This document shows positions 24,114 through 34,389 of a stretch of 64,000 nt of DNA, piece after piece; positions within the stretch are counted from its first letter, which is position 1; every line of letters starts with the position of its first letter. The stretch comes from Bisporella sp. PMI_857 (taxonomy: Eukaryota > Ascomycota > Leotiomycetes > Helotiales > Helotiaceae). Both the position numbers and the translations under genes were made by a program. The DNA lies in assembly GCA_021307315.1 (NCBI GenBank), contig JAJSPD010000042.1:355439-419438 (forward strand). Reading direction: 5' to 3'. The notes beneath the pieces are model-generated. The model was given only the letters and a program-made list of their open reading frames with translations. It was not told where the DNA came from and did no database searches.

Positions 24114-24643
24114 ACCGCTACCAATTAAAGAGTAGTCAAGTCCGCCTTTCCTATCGTTATCCCTGCGAGGTGGGCTACATAAAATTCCCTTTTTTCATAC
24201 TCTACTCTTCAGACTTTAGTGATGAAGAAGTGCAAATCCCGAATGACGAAACAAATATCTTAAAAGCAAGACTGGATGAGAGGGTTTCAAGTTGCCTTGA
24301 CGACCGAGAAACATCTATCCCGAATGCTGATAAAAGAGAGCTCTGACGGCTGATTTATCTTTATGCTGCTGTGTAGGATTATGGCGTTAAGATGACGCAC
24401 TGACTTGAATCTTCCCAGCACTGTAAAAGCGCCTTAGCCTTCCAGCGCGCAGATTGTATGATGGCAAATTGAAAGCACTGAGACAAGATGAGTATTATTC
24501 TCAGTCTATAACCGATGATTGATAGGGACAAAGATTCCTGGCTTCTCAAGTTGGATTCACCAACTCCGATAATTTCAGAAGACCTATATAGTGGATCTGA
24601 GAATCCTCAATCTATTTTCACAGGAACTATGAGATTTGAGGTC
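24114..24643. other. Intergenic between convergent genes
   Basis: This 530-bp stretch lies between the ends of RIO1 and the 2EXR gene. It should contain their 3' UTRs. I see no gene or repeat. Confidence 0.6.
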
Positions 24644-25540
24644 TCACTTCTTTTTCAGAAGCATCCAACCTCTGTCGTGATATTGAGTGTCCTTTTGGTA
24701 GCCATCATTTCCACCCAGATGACAACCAATTGCTGCAAGATCTTCGTCCGTGGGTTCACTTGCCAGAGACACCACTGCACCAGTCCTCATTTTAGTCCAG
24801 ATATCTGAGGCACCGCAGAGTTGTACCTCCAATAACGTCACATATGGGAGACTCCAAATATCTTTTTCAAAGCCCCAGGACCGGACTTGCTGAACTTGAA
24901 GCAAGTAGAGCTCTGCCAAAATTGCATCCCGTCGATCAGGTTGCAATTCCGACGAATTCATGAACTTCAGATCCACAACATCAACATCCACATTAAGGTA
25001 TATTAGCTTCTTGCTTGCCGTGAACCAGATTGGCCGTTGTTTGCCTCCTTCTGTGACTGTTCCAAGCAGGATCTTATTTTCAAACCCAGCCTTATAGAAC
25101 TTCAGACCTTCTATTCTAGCCTCTCTGGAGGCAGATAGGATGGCTGGATTTGAAGTCTTCGTGTCGAACATCCGGGGCGCGCGTGGTCTCTCCTGCGGGA
25201 TAAATACTTTAATGCGACCGTACGAATAGTATATGTCGACGTGTCGTGATACCATGGATACTTCTTTCCAAATATGGCATCGAACTTCTGCTGGTAGTTG
25301 CGAGAACAAGGTAAAAGTTTTCTGACTTAGGAAGTCCACAGATGCTGGTGGTGCAGAGCTTAAATACTTTGGTGACAGGAAAAATAGATCTGGGTCAATG
25401 AAGTTCGTTGTGTCGTTCGATTGGCAGGTGGCTTGAGAAATACCTGTCCGACGCACGTCAAGTTCTAGTAGATGGCCCTCTGGGGGATTTTCCACGGGTG
25501 GGAATGACGATGCATGAGAATTGTGCTCCTGAGAAGCCAT
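24644..25540 (-). CDS. 2EXR-domain protein
   Basis: A single 298-residue ORF starts at ATG (25538-25540). From about residue 75 it has the F-box-like opening of the fungal 2EXR family: FTLFSQLPAEVRCHIWKEV, followed by basic and aromatic strands (HVDIYYSYGRIKVFIPQ), then NPAILSASREARIEGLKFY and IWFTASKKLIYLNVDVDVVD. The 2EXR family is abundant in ascomycetes and named for a conserved pair of EXR motifs. Its biochemical role is not established. The N-terminal 70 residues are polar and probably disordered. There is no signal peptide or membrane segment. It is convergent with RIO1 and divergent from the MFS gene. Confidence 0.9.
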   Translation of the reverse strand: MASQEHNSHASSFPPVENPPEGHLLELDVRRTGISQATCQSNDTTNFIDPDLFFLSPKYLSSAPPASVDFLSQKTFTLFSQLPAEVRCHIWKEVSMVSRHVDIYYSYGRIKVFIPQERPRAPRMFDTKTSNPAILSASREARIEGLKFYKAGFENKILLGTVTEGGKQRPIWFTASKKLIYLNVDVDVVDLKFMNSSELQPDRRDAILAELYLLQVQQVRSWGFEKDIWSLPYVTLLEVQLCGASDIWTKMRTGAVVSLASEPTDEDLAAIGCHLGGNDGYQKDTQYHDRGWMLLKKK

Positions 25541-26331
25541 TGTATGGTCTTTTAATCTTAAATTCAGCCTATATAGCTATTTTTAGCCTCAGTCAGCTAT
25601 ACTCGTCCTCTTAGGAGCGAATTCCTTCCGTTTGAATTATAGTCCCTCTGTCTCTCGCGTATCTATTGTCCAGATTTTATGTAGCGCAAAGCCCAGGCAG
25701 CGTTGATGCGGCGTCAGTTCAACTATTGTAAAGTATTATCATCAATCTTATGGTTAGACTTCGTTCCGATTCTGAACCCAACTGCTTTTCTTTTTGTAGC
25801 AAGCATTTAGGAAAGTGCGAGCACCTTCGTCTTTCGGCAACACAGTCCATTTAAGAACAAGTGCAATCCATTTCAATGTAAACTTGCAGGATTCATAGCT
25901 TAATCCTAATTGTCATGTAGAGTTAATAGAACGGTCTTTTGTGAATATTTTGTTCGTATAAGTACCCTTTGGGTTTGCCACGCTGTCATTTTGATGTCTC
26001 ATAAATACTCTTAGAATGCCTTCCAGATTTGATTGACACTACTTTAGGCAGGAACATATAGCCAGCTTGGATTATTTTGGAAGAGTGATTGGGCCTGTAC
26101 TCAACCGTGACGGCCGACTCAATGCCTAGTGTAGAAGTAGTATACGGGAACATCCCTTTTCGGGCATGGTAGCCCCTTTACAAATAACTCATTGCTCATG
26201 TCGCAAGGCCAACCAACATTTCAGAAATGGGTTATATCCACTTCTTCTTACGCCAACGCTTTTCAAAGAGGATCTATGAACAAATATCACGTGAGCCATA
26301 TTGCGGCTCCAAAGTTGGAGCTCCACCATAT

Positions 26332-26345
26332 CGGATGATCATCCG
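26332..26345. promoter_or_regulatory. Perfect palindrome CGG-N8-CCG, candidate Zn2Cys6 site
   Basis: The 14-mer cggatgatcatccg is its own reverse complement. It presents inverted CGG triplets with an 8-bp spacer, the layout bound by dimeric Zn2Cys6 factors. It lies about 550 bp upstream of the MFS transporter start. Confidence 0.4.
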
Positions 26346-26777
26346 GTTTGCCTGACTAGCATCGTGCACCGTTGACGTTAAAGCCGCCTGTTAGCAGTGA
26401 CGCCAACAGGGAAATATGGGTAATTCCCAGTTTATAACAACAGAGTTTCACCGAGAATTAAATTTCTTCATCGTTGGACGGTCATACTTCGGTGACTCCG
26501 TCATTTCCATATGGCAGCACAGCGATTGTCACCACCTGTTGTTGCACGAGTAATGAGCATGAGGACTCAACTATGCAATAATCATGGACAGAGTTGTACA
26601 GATAGAGATGGAAACACCGGAAGCGAGGAGTGATATTGGAAACTCCACATGTCACTCCAATTTCCTTACCCTTCTACGTCAATATCATGGAGTCCCTACA
26701 TTAGCCTACCGGAATGGAAGCTCCTGATTGGTCAGAAGTCATTTAGCTAGCCCAATTTAGAAATAAAATGGGTCTAC

Positions 26778-26788
26778 TATAAAAAAAA
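26778..26788 (+). promoter_or_regulatory. TATA-like element of the MFS gene
   Basis: The sequence tataaaaaaaa lies 105-115 bp upstream of the MFS start codon. Confidence 0.4.
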
Positions 26789-26892
26789 CATGTATTGGCA
26801 TTGAATATGATATTCTTTTAAGTACCTAACATACAACAATATAATCGTTTATTCCATAGTTGCCTATTACTTTGTGATAAACGAACCGCAAT

Positions 26893-28623
26893 ATGTCGAC
26901 GTTTGAGCACCACGACACTTTGTCATCTTCTGTGTTGACGCCTGAAGAAGGGTCTACTCCAGCATCTACCAAAAATTCGTCATTCAGCGACCTGCCAGGC
27001 GCGAAGCAAGAAGAGACCTCGGAAATGAATAGCAAAAAGGGATGGGTTGCTGGTGGAAGCTTTTTGAGCAGTTTGAATGATGATGATTTGAATGGATCAA
27101 GATATGGACGACTGGCAAAAGTTGACATCGACATGCCGCCAACACTTACCGAAATCATAACCAAGAATGGCGAAGAGTATATTCTGCTGAAGTTTATGGA
27201 TGATGACAAGCAAGATCCATTCAACTGGTCTGCAGGTAGAAAGGCATGGATCACTCTCCTGCTTTGTCTTATGACTTTGTTCATCGGCCTTGCAACAACA
27301 TCATACAGCAGTGGGATCAATTCGATGTGCGCCGACTTTGGAGTGTCAACAACATTAGGGGAGATGGGGCTTTTTTGCTTTAACTTCGCCTGCGCACTTG
27401 CACCTCTGTTCTTGGCACCATTTTGCGAGCTCGTTGGTCGAAGGATTGTTTATGTTGGAGCATACGCTGGCTTCGTTATTATTTTCATCGGCTTGGCGCT
27501 TGGAAAGAATATCGCAACTATACTTGTTATGCGAACACTCTCTGGGCTCTTTGGATGTGTTGGAACTATTTTGGTTGGAGGAACATTCAGTGATATTTAT
27601 CGACCGGATAAGAGAGCCATTCCAATGGCATGCTTCTCATACGTTGCAATTTTAGGAACAGTTGGTGCTCCTATATATGCTGGATTCATTGACCAGGCAA
27701 TTGGTTGGAGATGGATTGGAGGTATTCAAGGATTGGCAAATCTTCCTTTGCTGGCCATCATCTTCTTCTCTCTCAAGGAGACCCGTGGTGGGGTAACACT
27801 TCACAAGAGAGCTAAGGCACTTCGAGCAGCTACACGAGATGAGAGATATTGTGCTGCCATGGACCTCGAGGCCAAGAACATTAAGGAAATGTTGCACAAC
27901 TCTTCCGTTAAAGCGGTAAACATGCTCGCCACCGAGCCTGTCGTCTTCGCCTTTGGTTTATGGATCGCTTTTGCCTGGTTCGTTACCTTCTTGTTCCTCT
28001 CCGTCATCCCCATCACCTTCCAAGAAAAGCGGGGCTGGAACGAAGGAGTTGCAGGCCTGCCATACATATCTCTTTGCATTGGTGTCACCATTGGATTCGC
28101 AGCCAACTTCCTGCAAATTCGTAAATACAAAGGCATTCTTAAAGCTCGTGGGAACAAGATTCTGCCCGAGTCTCGACTCTACGGTGCTATGTATGGTGCT
28201 GGATTTCTCCCCATCGGTCTTTTCATTTACAGCTTCACGCAATATGGATATCTCCCATGGATTGCCCCAACTATTGCGCTTGTTCCTATCTCTATTGGCA
28301 TCTTCTTCATCTTCGAATCGACATACAGTGTCACATCTGATTGTTATGGCGAAAACTCCTCATCGGCAATTGCTGGGCAGGGATTGATGAGAAATACCTT
28401 GGGTGCCGTTGCTCCCCTGTTTGCCAGCCAATTCTTCCACAGCATCGGAAGCCAGTATGCAGGGCTGATTCTCGCACTTGCTGCAACGATCCTCACGGCT
28501 ATTCCATTCGTCATGTTCAAATATGGCCGTTTGCTGAGAGAGCGTTCTAAATTAGCGAAGTCACAGCTGGGAGGTGATGAGCAAAAGGAAAAGACCGGCC
28601 TCTACACAGCTCCATTCGCTTAA
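26893..28623 (+). CDS. MFS transporter, drug:H+ antiporter-1 type
   Basis: An intronless 576-residue ORF. A polar cytosolic N-terminus of about 110 residues precedes twelve predicted membrane segments, starting at AWITLLLCLMTLFIGLA. The segment 2-3 loop ELVGRRIVYVGAYAGF matches MFS motif A. The short motif DPFNWSAGRKAW before the first segment is typical of fungal DHA1 exporters. A long central loop (TRGGVTLHKRAKALRAATRD...) separates the two six-helix halves. Segments 7-12 include FGLWIAFAWFVTFLFLSV and YLPWIAPTIALVPISIGIFF. Such proteins are plasma-membrane proton antiporters for drugs, polyamines or toxins. The substrate cannot be told from sequence. The promoter has a candidate Zn2Cys6 palindrome. 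No biosynthetic cluster is adjacent. Confidence 0.94.
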   Translation: MSTFEHHDTLSSSVLTPEEGSTPASTKNSSFSDLPGAKQEETSEMNSKKGWVAGGSFLSSLNDDDLNGSRYGRLAKVDIDMPPTLTEIITKNGEEYILLKFMDDDKQDPFNWSAGRKAWITLLLCLMTLFIGLATTSYSSGINSMCADFGVSTTLGEMGLFCFNFACALAPLFLAPFCELVGRRIVYVGAYAGFVIIFIGLALGKNIATILVMRTLSGLFGCVGTILVGGTFSDIYRPDKRAIPMACFSYVAILGTVGAPIYAGFIDQAIGWRWIGGIQGLANLPLLAIIFFSLKETRGGVTLHKRAKALRAATRDERYCAAMDLEAKNIKEMLHNSSVKAVNMLATEPVVFAFGLWIAFAWFVTFLFLSVIPITFQEKRGWNEGVAGLPYISLCIGVTIGFAANFLQIRKYKGILKARGNKILPESRLYGAMYGAGFLPIGLFIYSFTQYGYLPWIAPTIALVPISIGIFFIFESTYSVTSDCYGENSSSAIAGQGLMRNTLGAVAPLFASQFFHSIGSQYAGLILALAATILTAIPFVMFKYGRLLRERSKLAKSQLGGDEQKEKTGLYTAPFA

Positions 28624-30331
28624 AACCTCTAGCGGTAGGAAGCTATCCTCGACATTTATTGCTGATAGGGTTCAATCCTTAGATAGCGAATGGTTGACCT
28701 CTTTAGGGTTCGGCCTGCTTTGATCAGGGAGGTCATCAACTTCACTTCTTGTATTACATAACCATAAAACTTTGTAGCATAGCAGGCGGGAGCGCGAATT
28801 GTACAATATTGCTTAAGGTGTTCAGCATTTGGTAGGGCATTAGTGGCGTTGTACCCAGGGCTTGATTATTGATATCGTACTGTACTAAATAAATATAATC
28901 ACATTACTTGTGGCCATTTCGCAGCTCGTTTGATTTTTCTAACTCTTATCTCAGTCAATTAACAGTGTGATATAGCAGCTTGGGTAGAGATAGCCCCTCC
29001 ACTGACTTTTCGTTTTCCGATAAGCCGATGTCAACACGATAATTTACATCATATAGAGAATCACAGGTATTATTTTTACAAGGTGCCATCATGATTAGCA
29101 CGACGGATACTTCTGCCGTAACTCGGACGATAACCTTCCAACTTCGAACGGCGATTCCGAAGCCGAGAACCGAGACAGAAAACTTTCGGTGAGAAATTCA
29201 TAATGTTGCGTTTTGTGCGAGGGTTACGAGAACCACGATACTGATACACAACCCTCATAGCATTGCAAGCACACTAAAAGAAGATCGCATGGAACACGCA
29301 AAGTCCGGGAATAGCAGCGTTAAAGCATGTGATGAGCCAGAAGAGGTTTCTTCATAGTTGACCACTCCACTCCCGATCGAGTAAGGCAAGCGAGCCCCTG
29401 AGATCCACAAAATTAGCCAGGTCTTCGGTCGCGATGTCGGGTCCCGAGGAACGCAGCCAGGTAGAGCATGCTGTATGAGAAGAATAGATCAGATCTGTTT
29501 GACGCGTGCTCCTCAGTATATTTTTGTTTCGCCATCTTCACTCAACCAAAGCACAAAGACAGAGCATGTTCGTCCCCTATATCGTGGAATAGAATGGTGC
29601 GTATCCATATATCGCGCTACAATAGAACGGGTTGGCCATCGGCGTTTCTCAACATGCCAACATCTCTAAAACGCAGCATATTTTCTACCGTCGGTCCTTG
29701 ATCCCATTGATTGCTGCGTGGAAAGCGGAAGTGCCAAGGGGTGATCGGGCCGTCTTCTGAAGGTCAAACGGCTTCCGGGAGGCACCTGACTAGCGCTGCA
29801 AATGCAAAAGCTTTCGTATGGTATTTCAATGGAAAGAACGGACTTACGAGCATGTAAACGTCTTTATGATAAGAGAACCTGGCTGCTATTATCGTGTCTT
29901 GCTTGGCCACCCTAGACGCTGAGTGCTGCTCACACTCGCTGCGGCAAGATGAGCGGCTGCCTTGCATACGGTAGCAGCATTGCTAAATCACAGACATTTG
30001 GGAGGGAAAGAAGCTACGCTGAAGCAGAAGCTGGAGGAAGGGAAAACAGCACGGAGAAAGCTGGTCAAGAGAGAAAGCAGACAAAAGACGAAAGATGTCG
30101 TGACACATATGCATTTATACTATCTATACAAAGACTAAAGACAAATCCCAACTCCAGAACGATATCGTAAAGTATCCATCGCAAGCCATGCATTCTCAAG
30201 AGCGTTTCTTCATCTCATTATTGGATGCAGTTTCGTGTCCGTGCCACACCTTTGTGCGAAATTCCGAGCAACAAATCATCAATCACAGATCTATACAAAC
30301 ACCCTCTTCCCTTGATGTGCCCTTAAGTGCT
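28624..30331. other. Intergenic between convergent genes, no gene recognised
   Basis: 1.7 kb between the MFS gene and the convergent membrane-protein gene. A basic 60-codon minus-strand ORF with ATG start (29076-29258) and a C/D-box-like pair (29329-29401) were considered and not accepted. No repeat stands out. Confidence 0.5.
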
Positions 30332-31657
30332 TTACTCCCCCCGACGATAGCCCCTCTTCTTCCGTCTCTCTTCCGCATAGTCACTCAGTCCTCCCCCAGT
30401 ACCGGAACTCAAACCTGGGATAGGATGATGATAGCTCTTCGTGCCAATATCGCTGCTCAAATCACTTCCCAACTCGCTTTGCTCATAGAAATTCCCTGGA
30501 ACTTGTTCCCTTTCGCGCTCTTCTCTCCTACGTCGTCGCTCCTCGCGTCTCGCTCTGCGCTCCTCATCATTCCGACTAACACTAGTTGGAGCTGATGAGC
30601 TGGCATCATCCCCAGCTTGGAATGAGAAGTCACGGCGTTGGGCTGCACGACCTTTCTCTTGGAGTTTCTTGGCCTCAGCTTTGATGCGTTCGTCCTCGAC
30701 ATCTTTCTTGGAGGTAGAAGAGCGGGTCCAGAAAGACGACGAGGTGCTGGGCTGAGATGTGCTGACAACTTTGCGGATCCCGACAGTGCCACCAGTATAG
30801 TTATCGTTGCGTTCCTTACGGATTTTGGTTGGGGTATTGGTAGGTGTTTTCTCACGGTGTGAGAGCAGATCCGAAGCAGCAGACGAGCCATCAACAGTAG
30901 AGCCATCAAATGCCGAGCCTTCCGCTTGTTTGTTCAGTCCTCCTACGCGAGCAGGTTTCTCATGACGGTAAGCACGTATCGTGTCAGCGGCGCCGATGTC
31001 CATCTCTTCCTCGCCAAGATTAGGCTCTTCAATGTGGTCCTCCCCACGTCCCCAGCGCGACTTCTTCTTCTTTTCCTTCTTAGCCTTATCTTGCTTCTTC
31101 CACTTGACTTCGCTCATCTCGCTGCTGACAACCGTTCCAGTCTCGGTACTACCATTCAGCGTACTTCCTTCATCCTCAAAATCCTTGTATCGACTATCTG
31201 CCTTCCGTCCCTTCTTGCCTTTACGTCCCCATCGACTCTTGCCTTGCCCGTGCACTACGCTTCCACCTCCAAGATCCGTGCTCGCAGTCGCACCACTCAA
31301 TGTTGTACCATTCGGTCCCTTGCGTCTCAAGACGGTGGATTTATACTCCTCCCAGTCATTCTCGTGAAAGTAGAACCCGCCATTCTTGGCCCAGAAGAAG
31401 AACCAGATACCGGTGACGATGAAGCCAACACCAATGAGACCGAAGATTGCAAAGACGGCTTTATTGGGTACATCTTCAGGGGGGATGACACCAGCACTAG
31501 GATCATCGAGGGTGCGGCGGATGAGATGTTGGGCTCGGGCAGCGAGGGCGACAGCCTTCGGGGAGAGGTTATTTAGGGGAGATGGCGATGGGAATGGTGT
31601 GCGACGGAGAATGCCTGTGAGAGTGCTGATTATTGAGGACTCTGGCACGGGTGCCAT
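30332..31657 (-). CDS. Single-pass membrane protein with long basic disordered tail
   Basis: A 441-residue ORF starts at ATG (31655-31657). One clear membrane segment lies at about residues 67-89 (VFAIFGLIGVGFIVTGIWFF). It is followed by FYFHENDWEEYKSTVLRRKG, a conserved-looking juxtamembrane stretch. The remaining 320 residues are low complexity: Gly/Ser-rich, Lys/Arg-rich (KKEKKKKSRWGRGE) and an Arg/Glu repeat (ERRARREERRRRREERERE). A motif YRHEKPARVGGLN sits in the middle. I know similar proteins in other Pezizomycotina only as hypothetical. By the positive-inside rule the basic tail is probably cytoplasmic. There is no cleavable signal peptide. No function is assigned. Confidence 0.88.
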   Translation of the reverse strand: MAPVPESSIISTLTGILRRTPFPSPSPLNNLSPKAVALAARAQHLIRRTLDDPSAGVIPPEDVPNKAVFAIFGLIGVGFIVTGIWFFFWAKNGGFYFHENDWEEYKSTVLRRKGPNGTTLSGATASTDLGGGSVVHGQGKSRWGRKGKKGRKADSRYKDFEDEGSTLNGSTETGTVVSSEMSEVKWKKQDKAKKEKKKKSRWGRGEDHIEEPNLGEEEMDIGAADTIRAYRHEKPARVGGLNKQAEGSAFDGSTVDGSSAASDLLSHREKTPTNTPTKIRKERNDNYTGGTVGIRKVVSTSQPSTSSSFWTRSSTSKKDVEDERIKAEAKKLQEKGRAAQRRDFSFQAGDDASSSAPTSVSRNDEERRARREERRRRREEREREQVPGNFYEQSELGSDLSSDIGTKSYHHPIPGLSSGTGGGLSDYAEERRKKRGYRRGE

Positions 31658-32697
31658 GGTGGCGATTATGAGGAATGCGGGCTGCTCAAAAGAGCACCGT
31701 CCAGCACTTTGGTGTAGTTATCCTTCAATGATGACACGATCAATTTGAGAGATCGTGGAGCAGTTGCGAATTTGATGTTTGCGTGCTTTTGATGAAGTAT
31801 TTGATAATCAGAATATGGATGAAAGGAAAGGACTGGTTTTGTCGTCCCAAACTGCTATATTCCTTGAAAAGAAATCGTGTGGTTGGGGATGACGAAAATC
31901 GAGGGCGGCTGGTGTTTACACGGCAACTCCATAGCAACCAAGCTTCAAGCTTATTCAGGGGTCGTGCCCCATCTGACGTTTTGGCGAGCAGCATCTGGGG
32001 TAGATCCTTGGCATTGGTTTCCTCGACATGCAAAAGCCTCAAGCTATGAGTCACTTAAATCAACATTGCAAAATAGTTGGCCGTTATCATTAATGATTGT
32101 ATTAGATCCTATCTTATACTATCTACCTTGTTTTCCTGATAGTAGATTTAACCATCCAGAGCTCATCGTGCTTCATGCAAAGATGTCAACCCAGCGCCAT
32201 CCCATGTCATCCCAGCACAGTCTAGCTTTCTCGGTCAATAATCATAAAAATACATGCCATTGCTAGCAGTGCGCATGTATCATATGCTTCCATATCCAAA
32301 AGTTTGCGTGCAATCTGACCTCCAAAAAGCCAGCCAAGAAAAGAAGAAGTAGATCCAATATGTCCCAAATCGTAAATCATACAGTCATACATTATCGTCT
32401 TAAAACGAACTTTCCAGAATCCACCATGATGATAAAAGAAATGAAGATCCAGAAGGAGAAGATTCCCTCCTCCCAGTGTGTAAACAGTGCTTTTCGAACG
32501 TAGGGGTATCATCCTTTTTCTTTCGACTTTTGTCTTCCGGACATATCCAAAGGCAAAGAAAAAAGCAAAGCCGCCCAACATTTTATGCAGCACAGAAGAA
32601 TCGAAGTAGTGATAGGCGTCAAAAGAAAATCTCGCTAAAAGCCACGCCTGCTTGAAACAGTCTAGAAGTCGAGTAAATATGACCAGTAGACGCTTCC
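31658..32697. other. Spacer between two minus-strand genes
   Basis: About 1 kb holding the promoter of the membrane-protein gene and the 3' UTR of the upstream disordered-protein gene. The 161-codon open frame at 32222-32707 (minus) lacks a usable ATG near its start and overlaps the end of the neighbour, so I treat it as UTR. Confidence 0.5.
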
Positions 32698-34389
32698 TTA
32701 TATCCAATTCGTCGTGAAGTCGCGTCCAGGATGACGCTCCGGAACATCTCTGTAGTGCGAGTGACCACCGACCGAGCTCTTTCTCGACCGTGTTGATTGT
32801 CGATCATGCCTTGACCTACGTTCTCGGTCATCAATCTGGGATGATCCATAAATCGAGCTCGACCACTCGCTACCATTCCGGATGCTCTTTTGTCTCTGAA
32901 CCTGGATCTCTCCACCATCAGTACACTCTATTTGTGCACCATCAACCATGATTATGGCCTGCCCGCCCTTGACTTTGATAGTAAAGCCATCATCAGCGCC
33001 TTGCTCCTGGCCACTTCCTGAGCGGGTTGTACGTGTTGTAGCTGACTTCTTGTAATCAGATTCATCGCGAGACCCAGATGAGCGGGATGATCCTGCCTGG
33101 CGCCGTTCTGCCCTTTTGAGCATCTCAGTAGTCAACGGAGCAGTGGCACCAACATCTGCTTGATAGGACGCTGCTGCTTTGACCTGCTCTTCCCATGCAG
33201 AACTACTGCCTGTCCCTGAGGTAGAGTGGTTGGACGCAGCCTGTCCGTAGTAAAGCGGACCAGTGCTTCGTCTTCGATGACTGGTGTTGGCAGTCTCGAC
33301 TCGAACTGCTACCTCATCAGGCAGATCGTAGGACACAGAGTTCCTTTGTGTGCTTGGGCGGCGTGATGACAGTGTGTCCCGATATAAAGTTCTGCTATTC
33401 CTTCTTTCAAGAGCTGGCTCTAGTTCATCTTGGTAGTAATCAGTAGTCCTGTTTCGTAGAATTCCAGGCCTCACCAATGGTTGTGGTTTAGGCGGTGGCG
33501 GCGGCGGCATTGCATCGAGGTCTCTCTCTGCTTTGGTTCGTAAAGCTCGATCAGAGGGTCCACGTATGCTCGTTCTACGCCTTGTAGATTTTGCTTCTGA
33601 AGCGGACGCATACCCGGCATCATATGCATCTTCGAGTTGAAGTTGTTGGTGCAAGGGAAGCTGGTGCGGAGCGTCTCGCATGCCAAATGCTGATGCAGTT
33701 CGTGGTATGGTGTCGAATCTTGAGGAGAGAGGACGTCCGCCAGGCATAGGCTGTGAAGGAAAGTATTCTGGCTGAGGCGTGGCCGCATAACGCATGTATG
33801 ATGAGGATGAAGGAGGAGGATAAGACGGCGCTGCCAACTGAGGTTGAAAGAAGGCAGAACCGGCGATGGGAGGGACAGTATGATAGACAGGTGCATTTGA
33901 ATACGCTGCATGATAACTTGTAGGTCGGGAAGGAAATGTTTGCGCCGTAACAGCTCGAGGTCGCATAGGAATTGGTTGTGCCATTACAGGATACTGTTGT
34001 GAGATGACTGGTGGTCCTTTGCTTATAGGTGTCGCAATACCATAATGTGAAGGGTGATCGGTTGGTATGGCAATTTTGGGGAATGATTTATTCGCATGCG
34101 CTGAAGGGGGACGGGTCTGTGACTTGGAGGGTGACTTGGTGCTGGCGGAACTCTTCCGACGCTCCAACTTGACCTCCTTTTCTGTTATATGCGCATGCTT
34201 TGAACTCGACGATACGTGTTTGTATGACTCCGATCCTGTATCAGTTCTTGGCTTCTTATCCTCCTTCGATCGCCGTTGCGACACCGATGGTTTTTGTCTG
34301 GCCGTCCGGCGAGTGCCCGAGATGGGCTCTTCGTTCTCATCCGCATCGTGCATATATGCCGGCCTGGCTCTGGTGTCGGACGATCCCAT
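32698..34389 (-). CDS. Long disordered Ser/Arg/Pro-rich protein of unknown function
   Basis: A 563-residue uninterrupted ORF starts at ATG (34387-34389). Nearly the whole sequence is low complexity: a charged N-terminus (RRSKEDKKPRTDTGSES), a Pro/Tyr/Ala-rich middle (MAQPIPMRPRAVTAQ, SYPPPSSSSYMRY), a poly-Pro run (PPPPPPKPQPLVRPGI), and a Ser/Arg/Tyr-rich second half. The only ordered-looking segment is near the C-terminus (DGFTIKVKGGQAIIMVDGAQ), which reads as beta-strands. There is no membrane segment. I do not recognise a domain. Steady codon use and length support a real protein, possibly a scaffold or RNA/cytoskeleton-associated protein, but that is only a guess from composition. Confidence 0.82.
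   Translation of the reverse strand: MGSSDTRARPAYMHDADENEEPISGTRRTARQKPSVSQRRSKEDKKPRTDTGSESYKHVSSSSKHAHITEKEVKLERRKSSASTKSPSKSQTRPPSAHANKSFPKIAIPTDHPSHYGIATPISKGPPVISQQYPVMAQPIPMRPRAVTAQTFPSRPTSYHAAYSNAPVYHTVPPIAGSAFFQPQLAAPSYPPPSSSSYMRYAATPQPEYFPSQPMPGGRPLSSRFDTIPRTASAFGMRDAPHQLPLHQQLQLEDAYDAGYASASEAKSTRRRTSIRGPSDRALRTKAERDLDAMPPPPPPKPQPLVRPGILRNRTTDYYQDELEPALERRNSRTLYRDTLSSRRPSTQRNSVSYDLPDEVAVRVETANTSHRRRSTGPLYYGQAASNHSTSGTGSSSAWEEQVKAAASYQADVGATAPLTTEMLKRAERRQAGSSRSSGSRDESDYKKSATTRTTRSGSGQEQGADDGFTIKVKGGQAIIMVDGAQIECTDGGEIQVQRQKSIRNGSEWSSSIYGSSQIDDRERRSRHDRQSTRSRKSSVGGHSHYRDVPERHPGRDFTTNWI

Larger units (their letters stand above)
25541..26892. promoter_or_regulatory. Divergent promoter region of the 2EXR and MFS genes
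   Basis: A 1.35-kb gene-free stretch between two start codons. It contains a 14-bp perfect palindrome (26332-26345) and an AT-rich TATA-like element (26778-26788). I see no ORF or RNA gene in it. Confidence 0.55.

Noticed and set aside
29076..29258. 60-codon very basic minus-strand ORF with ATG
   Set aside because: No recognisable family (not a clear ribosomal protein), no promoter element, short enough to arise by chance.
29329..29401. Box C (GTGATGA) and box D (CTGA) 73 nt apart, like a C/D snoRNA
   Set aside because: The flanks do not pair into a terminal stem, and no guide complementarity could be tested.
32222..32707. 161-codon minus-strand open frame
   Set aside because: It begins with a non-ATG codon, overlaps the end of the upstream gene and is best read as its 3' UTR.
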